Part shown: in pieces, positions 22,603 to 34,700 of the stretch | How the letters are laid out: each line of letters starts with the position of its first letter | How positions within the stretch are numbered: position 1 is the first letter of the stretch | Made by a program: the position numbers and the translations under genes | The notes under the pieces: model-generated | Databases searched by the model: none | What the model was told of the DNA's origin: nothing | Seen by the model: only the letters and a program-made list of their open reading frames with translations | Origin: Delphinus delphis | Taxonomy: Eukaryota > Chordata > Mammalia > Artiodactyla > Delphinidae | DNA length: 64,000 nucleotides | Assembly: GCF_949987515.2 (NCBI RefSeq) | Contig: NC_082689.1 | Coordinates: 100,354,957 to 100,418,956, forward strand | Direction of reading: 5' to 3'

Positions 22603-24461
22603 ATGGACTTTTGGTTATGGCAGCATGAGGATGTTGTCAAATTCTCCCACCTCTCCCACCCCCCAAATAAGTATAATATTAGAAAAAATTGTCAGAAACA
22701 GCATTTCAGGGTACTGGATACCAACCAAAAGCAGACAAAAGGTTAGTAAGAATTTACTCTTGTAATTAACTCAAGAGCTGTAAGTTAGAAGACAGAGTTA
22801 TCTATGGCTTTTTTTGTCTAGGTTACTTCCTTCTTTACTTCACACCCAATAGGGTTAGCAAAAACTGTTGTTTTAACAGTTGACGTTGAAAACCAACAGC
22901 TCTGAGGCTATAGGGAACTGATTTAGTTTGGAATTGTCAGTGAAAACGTATGGTTTTGGCAGCTAAAGTGGGAAATTAGATGGGAACAAATGGGAAAAAA
23001 AAAGCTCCCATCTTTGTTAGTCCAGGGTCATCATCCTGATTGTGTGAGCAATAAACCAGCCAGAAATTTAATGGAGAGATCCTAGAAATGAGAGCCATAG
23101 AATGTCTGAGATAAGCTGTTCACATATCACTGGCAGATGGAAAAGTTTACACATTTGTCAGGGAAACCTGAGAGGGCTTTGAGAAATATAAATGATGATG
23201 GAGACTTGAGAACTAGCTGCAATTTTAAATGTGTTTCCCAAACCACTCACTAATCAAATTGAAGAGGGTACACACCTTATGGGAACAAGGATTTAGAGCA
23301 CATCCTTTGTCCAAATAATTAGATAACCACTAAACTATAAAGACACAGGGGAGATTACTAGAAAACTAGGCATAAACATTATGAGAATAATAATAATAAT
23401 AAGGAAAATAAGTAGAGAATCACAGGCTGCTCATCATGGGGGAGACGGATTCTACAATAAGATTAAGGAAGTTAACTTAAAAAAATACAAAAACAACTCA
23501 CAGAAATATAAAACATTTCAGAGTTGATATGATATGTTCTCTAAAATGTTAAGTTTTCAACTAAAAATTATGAGACATTCAAAGAAACATGAAAGTGTGA
23601 CCAATAAAAGAGTACTGAATCAATAAAAACTGACTCTACATAGGACCAGGTGTAAAATTTAACAGGAAAAAAAATTCAAAGCAGCTATTATACATATTTT
23701 CAAAGAATTAAAGAAAACTGTGTTCAAAAAATAAAGGAGATATAACAGCAATGAATCAACAAATAGGAAATCTATACAAAGAGAAATATAATTATAGTTT
23801 TAAAATGAGCATAAAAATTGTATATTTGAAAAGTGCAATGACTGAAATGAACAATTCATCAGATGGATGCAATAGCAGATCTGAAGTTGCAGGAGAAATA
23901 TTCAGAAATTTGAAGATAAATAAATGTAAAATTTTTAAATCTGAAGAACAAAGTGAGGAAAAATAAAAAGAGATGCTGAAACAAGTGAGACAACATCAGA
24001 TATCCCTAATGTAACATATAATGGAAGTGCCAGTGGGAAAGAGGAAAGAGAAAGGGGAAGAAACATTATTTGAAGAAATAATTCCTTACAAGTTCCCAAG
24101 TTAGATGAGGAAACAATAATCTGAAGGGCCAAAAACTCAATAATCACCAAGTATGATAAACACAGAAATCCACACCTGGAAGCATCATAGTCAAGCTGCT
24201 GAAAGATAAAGAAAAAGAGGAAATGTTGAAAGCAATAAGAAAAATGCAGTGTTTTTCACATCAGTGGTAGTCATTTCCTTAAGGAAGAGCTGAAGAGCAC
24301 TGTCAATGATAGCTATGTTGGTAAATATAAAAGACTCTGTGTGTGCGTGTATGTGTGTATGTTTATAGAATTCTTCTTTTATATCTTAAAAATAAGTTCA
24401 TTTAAAGCAAGGATTATAACACTGCATTTTCAGAGTCAGATATTTGACTCTCACTTTCTCT

Positions 24462-24462
<1 letters not shown>

Positions 24463-24514
<52 letters not shown>
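24463..24514. repeat. (TA)26 microsatellite
   Basis: A pure AT/TA run of about 52 bases lies inside the old L1M body. It is likely to be variable in length and able to extrude as a cruciform. Confidence 0.95.
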
Positions 24515-24517
<3 letters not shown>

Positions 24518-25322
24518 ACATGGCACTCTCAAAATAGACCATCTAGGGAATAACACAACTTTCAATATTTTTAAAAGTGATGGAAGTCATACAAAGTATG
24601 TTCTCTGGCCACAGCAGAATTCAGTTAGGAATCCACAACAAAAGAATGTTTGGAAAACCTTAAAAGTTTGAAAATTAAATTGTAATTTCCAAACTCATTG
24701 ATCAAAAGAGATCTCATGCGGGATATTAGCAAAAATATTGATATGAATGAAAATGAAAACAAAATAACAAAATTGATGGAATGCAGCTAAAGCAGTGCTT
24801 AGACAGGGATGGACTGCTTTAAACATATATATTAGAAAAGAAACAATATACAATTTGATTATAAGCTTCCACTTCGAGAAACTAAAAGAAAACAAATCAA
24901 ATCCAAAGCAATAAACCATAAATGTCACAGTAGATATTAATGGAAAAGAAAGTAGATAAATGGAGAAAATCAATAATTAAAAAAATTTCTTAAAGGAAGA
25001 AAAAAGATAAATATTTAATTAGACTGGTTAAAAAATAAAGAGAGAAAATCAAACTACCAAATTTGGGAATAAAAAAGAGAACTCAATATAAACTCTTCAG
25101 AAATTAAAAAAAGCACTATAAGAATATTATTCCAACAGTTGTGAAAATGTAGGTGAAATGGATAAATTTGTGAAAGACTCAAACTACCAAAGGTAACTCC
25201 AAGAAAAAAAAAAATCCAGAGATCTAAGTCAAGTCAAAAAATAGAATTATTAAGTAATACTCTTTCCACAAAGAAAACCTTTATGTACATATGGATAAAT
25301 TCTGTCAAACACCTGCAGAAGA

Positions 25323-25534
25323 GGGCTCCCCTGGTGGTGTAGTGGTTGAGAGTCTGCCTGCCAATGCAGGGGACACAGGTTCGTGCACTGGTCCAGGAAG
25401 ATCCCACATGCCGCGGAGCGGCTGGACCCGTGAGCCATGGCTGCCCAGCCTGCGCGTCCGGAGCCTGTGCTCAACAGGAGAGGCCACAACAGTGAGAGGC
25501 CTGTGTATCACCAAAAAAAAAAAAAAAAAAAAAA
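25323..25534 (+). mobile_element. CHR SINE, short form
   Basis: Head GGGCTCCCCTGGTGG, B-box region CAGGTTCGTGCAC, body GAGGCCACAACAGTGAGAGG and a tail of 22 A residues. The imperfect target duplication CTGCAGAA / CTACAGAA lies on either side. It sits inside the degraded L1M. Confidence 0.93.
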
Positions 25535-27230
25535 TCTACAGAATAATACATATTAAAGTTTCACAAGCTATTTCAGAAAATAAAGGAGAAGGAACAGTTC
25601 TCAACTTACATTTTGAGACAATTATTACCCTGACACCAAAACTTGACAAAGATATCAAGATTTCAAGAAAATAAAACTACAGGCAAATATCCTTCGGGTA
25701 TATAGACAGCAAACTTCTTAACAACAAGCTGGTAAACTGAATTTCACAACACATAAAAAAGATTATACAACTTGACCAAGTGGGGTTTATCCCAGGAATT
25801 CAAGATTAATTTATCATCCAAAAATCAACTATTATAGTCTTAATAGAACAAATGACAATCATATAAATTTTTCTCAGTTGATGCAGAAAATACATTGATT
25901 AAATCTAACACTTATTCATGGTAAAAACTATCAACAAAGTGGGATAGAAGAGAATATCCTCAAATTAATAATGAGCATTTATGAGAAAGTTACACCTAGT
26001 ATAAAAGGTGAAAGAATGAATAATTTCACTGTATGATTGGAAACAATGTAAGGATAGCTACATTCATCACTTCTACTCAACATTGTTAGGGAGTTGTAGC
26101 CAATGCAATAAAACAAGAAACCAAAATTAAATACATAAAGATTAGAAAGCACAAAGTAAAACGGTCTTTATTTTTAGATGACATGATATTGTATGTGGAA
26201 AATTCTAAAGAATCTACAAAACAATCAGTAAGATATAATAAGTTAATTCAGAAAAGTTGCAGAATTCAAGGTCAGTATACAAAAATAAATGGGTTTTTTT
26301 ACTAGCAATATCTGACAATCTAAAACATGAAACAAAGAAAATCCCATCTACAGTTTTATAAAAAAGAAAATATTTATGAGTACATTTTAAGAAGTGTATG
26401 TTCTGTAGAATAAAAATTGCAAAGTGTTATTGAAGGAAATTAAAGAAGACCTAAATAAGTGAAGATATATGCCACGTTATTGAATTAGAAGACTCAATAT
26501 GTTTCAGATGATGATTATCAACAAGTTACCTTGGAGATTAAATACAAATCTTGTCAAAATCCCAGCAGGCATTTTGTTGTAGAAATTGATTTACATGAAA
26601 ATGCACAGGACCTAGAATTAAACAGTTTTGAAAATAGGAGAACAAATTTAGAGGACTTACACAACTGATTTTAAAAAATATTATAAAGCTACGTAATCAA
26701 GACATTGAGATATTGGCGTAAGGATAGACATATAGGTCAATGAAAAATTAAATGGACAATCTAGAAATAAACCTGGACATTTATGGTCAATTTAATTTTG
26801 ACAAAGTTGCCAAGGTAATTTAATGGGGAAAGGATAGTGTTTTCAACATATGGTGCTGGAATAATTTTATGTCCTCACTTTGCACAAAAATTAACTTGAA
26901 ATGGATTATAGACCTAAATGTAAGAGCTAGAATTACAAAATTTCTTGAAAATGTCATAGAAGAAACTCTTTGTGATCTTGGGAAGAGTAAGTTTCTTTTT
27001 TTTAGAAATGGCACCAAAAGCACAATCAATAAATTGTAAAAATGAAAAACTGGACTTCATAAAATTAAAAACATTTGCATTTTAAAATACATAAAGAATA
27101 TGAAAAGGCAGGCAAGTTACTGGAAAAATATTTGCAAATCATATATCTAAAAAATACCTTTATTCATAATACCTAAGGAACTTTTACAAATTAATGATTA
27201 GAAGCCAAAATGTTAAAAATGGACCAAACT

Positions 27231-27448
27231 GGGCTTCCCTGGTGGCGCAGTGGTTGGGAGTCCGCCTGCCAATGCAGGGGACACGGGTTCGTGCCCCGGT
27301 CCGGGAAGATCCCACATGCCACAGAGCGGCTAGGCCCGTGAGACATGGCCGCTGAGCCTGCGCGTCTGGAGCCTGTGCTCCGCGACAGGAGAGGCCACAA
27401 CAGTGAGAGGCCTGCGTACTGGGGAAAAAAAAAAAAAAAAAAAAAAAA
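27231..27448 (+). mobile_element. CHR SINE, short form, young
   Basis: Head GGGCTTCCCTGGTGGCGCAG, B-box GGTTCGTGCC at 27286-27295, and an A tail of about 25. The 16-bp target duplication AAAAATGGACCAAACT is perfect at 27215-27230 and 27444-27459, the left edge of the right copy merging with the A tail. Intact duplication and low divergence point to a recent insertion into the degraded L1M. Confidence 0.96.
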
Positions 27449-28275
27449 TGGACCAAACTTTTGAAGTCATTTCATTAAAGATGATATATGAAAAACAAAT
27501 AAACACATAAAATATGCTCAACTTTCTTAGTTATTAAACAAATACAAGTTCTTATCCACATTAGATTTCACTTACCACTAAATGGAATGGTAATAAACAA
27601 CCAGATTGACAATGTGAAGAGTTGGTGAAGATATGGAGAAACTGGTACCCTCACACATTTTTGGTGAGAATATAAAAACAAGGGAACCACTTAGGAAAAC
27701 AGTGTAACAGTTTCTTTAAAAGTTAGATATTTACTTACCACATGGCCCAGCATTTCCACTCCTAAGCATCTACCTAACAAAATAGAAATAAATGTCCATA
27801 CAAAGACCAGTACACGAACGCTCATACAGTAATATTCATAATAGCCCCAAACTGGAAGCCAAATGTTCATCAACCGGTGAATGGTTAAACAAACCATTAC
27901 ATCATACAACAGAATACTAATCATTAATAAAAAGAAATTAACTATTGCATTATGCAACACCATGGATGGACTAAAAAAGATTATATTAAGTGAAAGAAGC
28001 CAGATACAAAAGCCTACATATTGTATGATTTAATTTGTATTAAATTTATTTATAAGGGAAAGTTATAGAAACAAAAATCAGTGTTTTCCAGAGGCTGTCT
28101 GTAGGATTGACTGAAAATTGATGCAAGGTAATATTTTGTAGTAATGGAAGTGTTTTAAAACTGGGTTGGGATGATGGTTAGAAAACAATATAAATTTACT
28201 AAAACTCCTCAAACTGCACAATTAAAATTAGTCAATTTTATGTTATATAATTTATACCTCAGAAAAGGTCTTAAA

Positions 28276-28623
28276 AAATTTCAACTCATTTTCTTAAGAT
28301 TTGTGCATGGCATGTTTGTTATACCTTAATATATTTTGAGTGAAAAAGTAAATCATAGCTAGTCAGTTATTCATAAATAAAAATAAGTTTTTATATTTTG
28401 TTAACTTGTTTCAGTTGGGTGTCATTTTTCCATGGGGAAAAAATGATAAATGCTGGCTAATTTTTCAAATAGCCTAACAGTTTTATTTTAGGTCATGATG
28501 CCTTTTACCCTGAGTTTCCTTGCTTCCTATAGGTTATAGTTTTTACTAGTTTCTGCATTATCCTTCAAGTGTTTATTTTTGCAAGAAAAAAAAGAAGCAA
28601 TTGCAGAATAGGATTACTTTTCA
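28276..28623. other. AT-rich non-coding sequence
   Basis: Short gap between L1M and an L2/MIR relic, with nothing recognised. Confidence 0.45.
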
Positions 28624-28745
28624 GACATTTATTAAATCTCATCACACATTTACGTGACCGTCTACTAGGAACCATGTGTGGTGCTGTGCTTTAGAGATAA
28701 AACTGATTTAAGAAAAAAATACAGCATTTTGTTCCATATAAAACC
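28624..28745 (-). repeat. L2 3'-end or MIR relic
   Basis: CATTTATTAAATCTCATCAC, then GTCTACTAGGAACCATGTG, GTGCTGTGCTTTAGAGATAA and AACTGATTTAAG resemble the reverse-complemented shared MIR/L2-type pattern (CTACTATGTGCCAGGCACTG, then GAGATAAAAATGAATAAG). Confidence 0.45.
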
Positions 28746-28876
28746 TCATTTTAAGATCCAAATTAGATTGCTAAAAGCACATAAACTGACTGAAAGAAGT
28801 TCTCAGGGACTGGTAAGGATTTAGGAAGAGAGAGAAGGTCCTTTCTACTATGTTCTCATTTAACTGACTGTTTTTA

Positions 28877-30139
28877 TTTTTTTAATTTTTTTAACATCTT
28901 TATTGGAGTATAATTGCTTTACAATGGTGTGTTAGTTTTTGCTTTATAACAAAGTGAATCAGTTATACATATACATATGTCCCCATATCTTTTCCCTCTT
29001 GCATCTCCCTCCCTCCCACCCTCCCTATCCCACCCCTCTAGGTGGTCACAAAGCACGGAGCTGATCTCCCTGTGCTATGCAGCTGCTTCCCACTAGCTAT
29101 CTATTCTACGTTTGGTAGTGTATATACGTCCATGCCACTCTCTCACTTTGTCCCAGCTTACCCTTCCCCCTCCCCGTATCCTCAAGTCCATTCTCTAGTA
29201 GGTCTGCATCTTTATTCCCGTCTTGCCCCTAGGTTCTTCTGACCATTTTATTTTTCTTTCTTTTTTTTTTTTTTTTTAGATTCCATATATATGTGTTAGC
29301 ATATGGTATTTGTTTTTCTCTTTTTGACTTATTTCACTCTCTATGACAGTCTCTAGGTCCATCCACCTCACTACAAATAACTCAGTTTTCTTCCTTTTTA
29401 TGGCTGAGTAATATTCCATTGTATATATGTGCCACATCTTCTTTATCCATTCATCTCTCGATGGACACTTAGGTTGCTTCCATGTCCTGGCTATTGTAAA
29501 TAGAGCTGCAATAAACATTTTGGTACATGACTCTTTTTGAATTATGGTTTTCTCAGGGTATATGCCCAGTAGTGGGATTGCTGTGTCGTATGATAGTTCT
29601 ACTTTTAGTTTTTCAAGGAATCTCCATATTGTTCTCCATAGTGGCTGTATCAATTTACATTCCCACCAACAGTGCAAGAGGGTTCCCTTTTCTCCACACC
29701 CTCTCCAGCATTTATTGTTTGTAGATTTTTTGATGATGGCCATTCTGACCAGTGTGAGGTGATACCTCATTGTAGTTTTGATTTGCATTTCTCTAATGAG
29801 TAGAGATGTTGAGCGTTCTTTCATGTGTCTGTTGGCTATCTGTATGTCTTCTTTGGAGAAATGTCTATTTAGGTCTTCTGCCCATTTTTGGATTGGGTGG
29901 TTTGTTTTTTTTGATATTGAGCTGCATGAGTTGCTTATATGTTTTGGAGATTAATCCTTTGTCAGTTGCTTCATTTGCAAATATTTTCTCCCATTCTGAG
30001 GGTTGTATTTTTGTCTTGTGTACGGTTTCCTTTGCTGTGCAAAAGCTGTGAAGTTTCATTAGGTCCCATTTGTTTATTTTTGTTTTTATTTCCATTTCTC
30101 TAGGAGGTGGGTCCAAAAGGATCTTGCTGTGATTTATGT
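28877..30139 (-). mobile_element. Young 5'-truncated L1, ORF2 C-terminus and 3' UTR
   Basis: On the minus strand the 3' part of ORF2 is readable in two frames. Positions 30116-29865 give [20 protein letters not shown] and [20 protein letters not shown]. Positions 29824-29276 give the C-terminal zinc-knuckle-like segment [20 protein letters not shown], then [40 protein letters not shown] and [21 protein letters not shown] frameshift near 29865 separates the two (the first ends [11 protein letters not shown] then stop). The 3' UTR runs to the left and includes TATTGGAGTATAATTGCTTT. An imperfect target duplication, AACTGACTGTTTTTA and AATTGACTATTTTTA, brackets 28877-30139. It is 5' truncated and cannot move by itself. 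Confidence 0.9.
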
Positions 30140-32099
30140 AATTGACTATTTTTAAACAGTTGCAGCCTGCTTGATCAAATGACTATCTATAAAGATTTTA
30201 TTATTACATTGGAAAAAATTAAAAAGGATCATGATATAATATTTGCATCACTTTAAATCACCCATGAATTAAAATATAAATTCTAGATTTATGGAGAATA
30301 GATCATGTTTAGACTATTTGACTGAAAAGGGTAGACTTTGAGGAACAACAGCAAAAACAAAACACGCTGTAAATACAGGTGTGTACTTGGAGAGTCATTG
30401 AAATTTAAATTTCTTCTGAATTCTTCAAAATGAGTGTTGAATTAACATTTTTTATCTGAATAATTAAAGCATTAATGGTCCAAGGTTGACAGCAGTTGAT
30501 TTTGTGATGATTTGATGATCCTTGGTAGTGACTCTGGGTGACTGTATGAGTTTTCCTTGACACAAGACTAAGCTCTTCTGATCTACTGACTGAAGTGCAA
30601 ATACCTGAAATTATTCATGCTTTCCTACTCAATGTATTATTAGATTTTTCCTCTCACTTTTTTTTTTTTAACATGCTGTTTTGGGAGAAATAAAGATCTT
30701 TAACTTTTATTGAGAGGGGAGATGAATTTTCTAATCCTAGTATATGACCACTTGATGCCAATAAAAGGGGTGCTTTCACAGTATTACTTAGGGGAATTCA
30801 GAGGGTCCCTGTCGTACCAGGGCACAATAGAGTATTCATGATTATTGGATTTTTTTTTTTATATGAATACCTTGAATAATTGCCCATAGAGTACTAATGC
30901 CATCAGGCCTTCTGCCACATGTAATTTCTCTTTTCTGGGATGTCTCCCTGTGTATGCCATGGCCACATCCCATTTTCTGAGGGGTGGTTCCCTACAAATG
31001 GGCCTCCCCCCGCTTTGTGCCATGGAGCTCTCGCATTTGAGACAGCGCTAAATGGAACAGTGAAGGGCATCTGAGGAAGAGGCGGCTTTCAGTGGACCAG
31101 CTAGGAGTTTGCGAAGTGGCCTGGTCCACAAGCTCTGTGCCACAACATTATTCTGCTGAATAGTAATTGGCAGTTATTCAGCTACTTTTTCTTTTGGCAT
31201 CTGAATGTATAGCATATGGAAAACAGATGCAAGGAGAGACAGAAACAGGAAACGTCAGTAAACAGAGACCATGAATCAGTAAAGTTCATAAACTAGAGTT
31301 AAGTGATTGTCAGAAGCAGAAAATACTGGCAGAGCCTCCACAGTGGTGGGACGCTAGAATAGGTTATCTCTTCATAGTGAGGTTTGAGTAAATTGGATCT
31401 CTTTCTTTAGATTTTCTCGGTTGTTTAGATAGTCTGCAATAAAGGAGTGTTACTTTCATGATCAGGACAATATATGCAAATAGCATAAATATACCTAAAG
31501 TTTTGAAAAGAATTACTGGCTTGATTTAACTAGATTTTCCTTTGTTTATCATCATGACTCTGCCAAAGCTACTGCATCTGTTGCTTTATGAATGGAATAC
31601 TGATTGGGTGAGCTAAAATACAGTTTTTTAGATCTCATATTTAGGCTGCTGTAAAAAGCCTAGTTTCTGAGTAAAAGCCAGACATAGGTTTCTACCACGT
31701 GTTTTCAACTCAGGGACAGTTTGTGGACGATGGGGAGTTTCAGTATGGTAGTGATCAAGTTTAATTCTCCAGCTGTCCCTTTAACCATCTGGCTTTGTCT
31801 AAGGAATGTAATTCTACACCTCTCAGTTATTTTTTTTCCACTTAGGTTTCTCTGTCATAATGGATGTCTTTGACATTGTGACTGGAGCCGAAGGGATTCC
31901 ATGTATGCTTCTGATTCAGTGGTCCAAGGTGTTAAGAGATACACATTTTTTTCTGAGGAAGAGCTGTGAGCTTTTTCCTCTCATTAGTGTAAACTAGGTT
32001 TATGCCAGGTTTATCCAAATGCTACCAGATGATTAATAAGAACGTATAATCACCATGCTCAGAAATCTGCCAATGTGGGATGAGATTTCAGAATCTTAC
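30140..32099. other. Non-coding sequence, nothing recognised
   Basis: No gene or nameable repeat. Positions 30900-31150 are less AT-rich than the surroundings and look unique, with no open frame of note. Confidence 0.5.
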
Positions 32100-32260
32100 T
32101 TCAAACCTGGACTTTAAAAATAATTTAATCCAACCTCTATTATTATAGAGATGAGTAAATGTTGTTCCAGACAAGTAAAGCCACTTGCCAAGATTATAGG
32201 AAAGTCGTGACACGGTAGCTTCCAGATCTATATCCTCCTCTTTCTAGCCAGATGCTAGTT
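32100..32260 (-). repeat. Ancient MIR-class relic
   Basis: TTTAATCCAACCTCTATTAT, then AGAGATGAGTAAATGTTG, GTAAAGCCACTTGCCAAG and GATGCTAGTTCTGCCGTG follow the order of antisense ancient SINE copies (ordinary form CAGATGAGGAAACTGAGG, then GTGACTTGCCCAAGGTC). Degraded and the family is uncertain. Confidence 0.4.
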
Positions 32261-32288
32261 CTGCCGTGATGTAAGAGAGACACATCCC

Positions 32289-32372
32289 ATTCATCTTTTA
32301 TCCCAACATTTAATATAGTTCCTGACACATAGTGGGGGCTTAATTAATGTCATTTATGTGCATCATTGAATA
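32289..32372 (+). repeat. L2 LINE 3' terminus
   Basis: ATTCATCTTTTATCCCAACA, then TAGTTCCTGACACATAGTGG and GGGCTTAATTAATG follow the sense L2 3' end (ordinary form GTGCCTGGCACATAGTAGG, then CTCAATAAATG). Confidence 0.6.
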
Positions 32373-33095
32373 CCGAGTACATTCTGTATCATATATCAGA
32401 GACATGGACAATTTTTATTTCCACAGTATACATTGTTATGGCAATTTTTGAGGCTGATATATGTTTAACATCAAATAGCATTCATTAATATACACAAAAT
32501 TGTGCCTGGCACTCCGCCAGGATCTGTCCAAAGAAAATAATATAAAATTAGCCTTGTCTTTCTAAATATTTAATCTCTCACACAGTCCAGAGAGAGAGAG
32601 AGAGACTTCAAGAAAGTGCTGAGCGCTTGAATACCTCAGGCAAAGCACGTATCAAAGATCAAAATGCAGAGCCACTAGTTCCCAAGTCAGTGTCGAGAAA
32701 TAACGCTGTCTTCAGGAAGACTCTGGGAAGAAAAGCACTGCTATTGACCCGAAATTTCCACTCACTGATAAGCCATGTTAGTTAAGATGGGGACAGATTT
32801 CTTTGAAGTGCTATCGCCAGTATCAACTTTGAGGTTTCCTATGTCATCTGAAGGCTTCATCATAATCTAAAGATGTTGGCTTTCTTGGTGCCCTTTTCTA
32901 TTCTTGAACTCTCACTTGTGCCTGTGATCTATGATCCTGTTGTTGATTTATCTTTATTAGCCTGTTTTCCTAGTAAGAGAGATGTTTAATTCTGCTCAAA
33001 TTTCTCCTCTTGCATTCCTAATGGGCCTTACACTATCTTTCTGTTTATCATTATTCTCTTGGCCTCTGTTTGTCTAGCTGTACTTTGGCCAATTA
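32373..33095. other. Non-coding sequence, nothing recognised
   Basis: It contains a short GA run at 32591-32606. No gene or nameable repeat. Confidence 0.5.
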
Positions 33096-33287
33096 AATGT
33101 ACAGGGGCACAGATGCCAAAGATAGATAAAGAAGCAGCTATTAGTGTAAATGTCTGGTTTAGGATGGGGTCATGGAATTTTCCAGTAAGGCTAGGTCTTG
33201 AATAATTCCACGGCCCCATCCTAAACCAGACATTTACACTAACAGCTGCTTCTGTAACTACCTTTGAAATCTGTGCCCCTGTGCATT
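33096..33287. repeat. Long near-perfect inverted repeat (foldback hairpin)
   Basis: The left arm 33096-33183 and right arm 33200-33287 are reverse complements over about 88 bases with roughly a dozen mismatches and no large gap. They are separated by a 16-base loop. Both arms contain ACAGGGGCACAGAT, AGAAGCAGCT and GTGTAAATGTCTGGTTTAGG in the left-arm sense. Transcribed RNA would form a long stem. I cannot match it to a known MITE, and no obvious target-site duplication flanks it (TAAATGTA versus TGCATTAT outside the CAGGGG/CCCCTG ends). A local inverted duplication is equally possible. Confidence 0.9.
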
Positions 33288-34519
33288 ATTATTCTTTCAG
33301 CAGTTGTTTCTAAAGGGTTAACCTCTAAAGTCCATCCTCGTATATATGATCTCTGGCTAAAATGAAAATAGAAAGTAGTATGGTCTGTATTAATTAAAAG
33401 GTCCTTTAAGGGATCAATGCCAAAAGCTGGATAGATGAAAGCTTGCCAAAGGCACAGGACCAGAAACTTAATTGCACCTTTCTATAGCAAGACTTCTATG
33501 GACTCTCACACTCAAACGTATGACCTTCCCTTAATTTTGTGCTAATGCATAAAATGAGGGTCCTGCTTGTCTTTGTACTTAACCATTTGCATGGTACATA
33601 TGCAGTGCCGTAAGTGGAGTTTGTGTGAAAATAGGTCTCCTAACACGATGTCATTGGGAAATAAATCAGATGGTGTAGATGAGTCTGTCTGTATACTTGA
33701 TATGTTTATGTAAATATATATGCATTCATATTTATTTTAATGACCAGAATATATGAGAATTACAATGAGTTTTTAACATAGTAGTATTCTAATTCTAGGA
33801 TTGTTGCTATTTCTTTGTACAGCTTCAAAAAGGATCATTACACAAATCTGAAAACAAAACAGTCAAGTTGAAGTCATTTGTGTTTACTCTATCTTCTGAG
33901 ACTATCAAGCTAATTAGACTGCTAGGTATCCTTCCGAAATTGAAATTATATTTTGCTGCTTGCAACTGCATTGTACTACAAAATATGTGGCCATGGAATG
34001 ACCATCCCAATGGCTACTGAGCAGATACTTTTCTTTGCCAAGTCACAGAGAGGAGTAACAAGGTGGATATGATGTTTATAAAGTGCAAACGTCAATCAGT
34101 TTACAGTTCCTGATTCCCTGGTATGCAGTGGAGTGGCACATTGAGATTTTGAAAAAGAGCTAATTAGGGTATTCCTCCCTATCTTCTCGTAATTTGCCAA
34201 TATTGGTTTCATGACTATTTCAAGTAGAAAACAAATCAGCTTTAAACTGGTAGCTTTTTCAGTAAGTAGCTGATACAGGTAGATAGGCTAAATTGAAATC
34301 ATGGCTTAATCTAGCCAAAAGAGGTGCATGGAAAATTGATAGTACATTCTGGAAGATCTTGAGCCATACTACTCTGAAGGATTTTCTTGCACTTACCCTT
34401 CCTTGTATCAAGTACTTAACTACTAACTTAGGTGTACAATGAAGAAAAGGAGCTCAGGAAATCTCTCCAAGACATGCATATATTCACAATGCCATTAATT
34501 GATTAATCAATTAAGTAAA
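33288..34519. other. AT-rich non-coding sequence
   Basis: No gene or nameable repeat is seen. Confidence 0.5.
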
Positions 34520-34700
34520 TCACAGTTTATTTGTGTGCCTTCCATGTGGCAAGCATTTCAGTAATTCTGGTTTTATAAGAGATAAACATGAGAAACCATT
34601 TATATATGTCTACTGAGAGCTCAAAGGCTACTGTGAGAATGAGACCAATAAATGGACACTTATAAGGCTGTGTTCCAGTTTCATGAATAGCAGTTTACAC
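34520..34700 (-). repeat. L2 LINE 3' fragment
   Basis: AGTTTATTTGTGTGCCTTCC, then ATGTGGCAAGCATTTCAG and AAGAGATAAACATGAGAAAC follow the antisense L2 3' end order (ordinary form TGAGCGCCTACTATGTGCC). The distal part is poorly conserved. Confidence 0.5.

Larger units (their letters stand above)
22603..28275 (+). mobile_element. Degraded full-length-scale L1M retrotransposon
   Basis: This is an old autonomous LINE-1 in plus orientation, now riddled with stops. From left to right it has a 5'-UTR-like start (GGCAGCATGAGGATGTTG) and an ORF1 region at about 23400-24250 with AATGAACAATTCATCAGATG, AATGGAAGTGCCAGTGGG and GAAATCCACACCTGGAAGC. The ORF2 region follows, with ACCAAGTGGGGTTTATCCCA at about 25775 (reverse transcriptase segment DQVGFIPG) and CATGGATGGACTAAAAAAGA near 27960. 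A 3' end reads CTCAAACTGCACAATTAAAA and CAATTTTATGTTATATAATT. It is interrupted by CHR SINEs at 25323-25534 and 27231-27448 and by a TA microsatellite. Normal L1 length is about 6 kb, so after subtracting insertions about 5.2 kb remains. Borders are approximate. Confidence 0.75.

Noticed and set aside
27231..27300. tRNA-like A and B boxes
   Set aside because: They belong to the tRNA-derived head of CHR SINEs. No cloverleaf with an intact anticodon arm and 3' end is present, so no tRNA gene is called here or at the other copies.
29527..30051. Plus-strand frames of 65-81 codons
   Set aside because: Antisense shadows of L1 ORF2.
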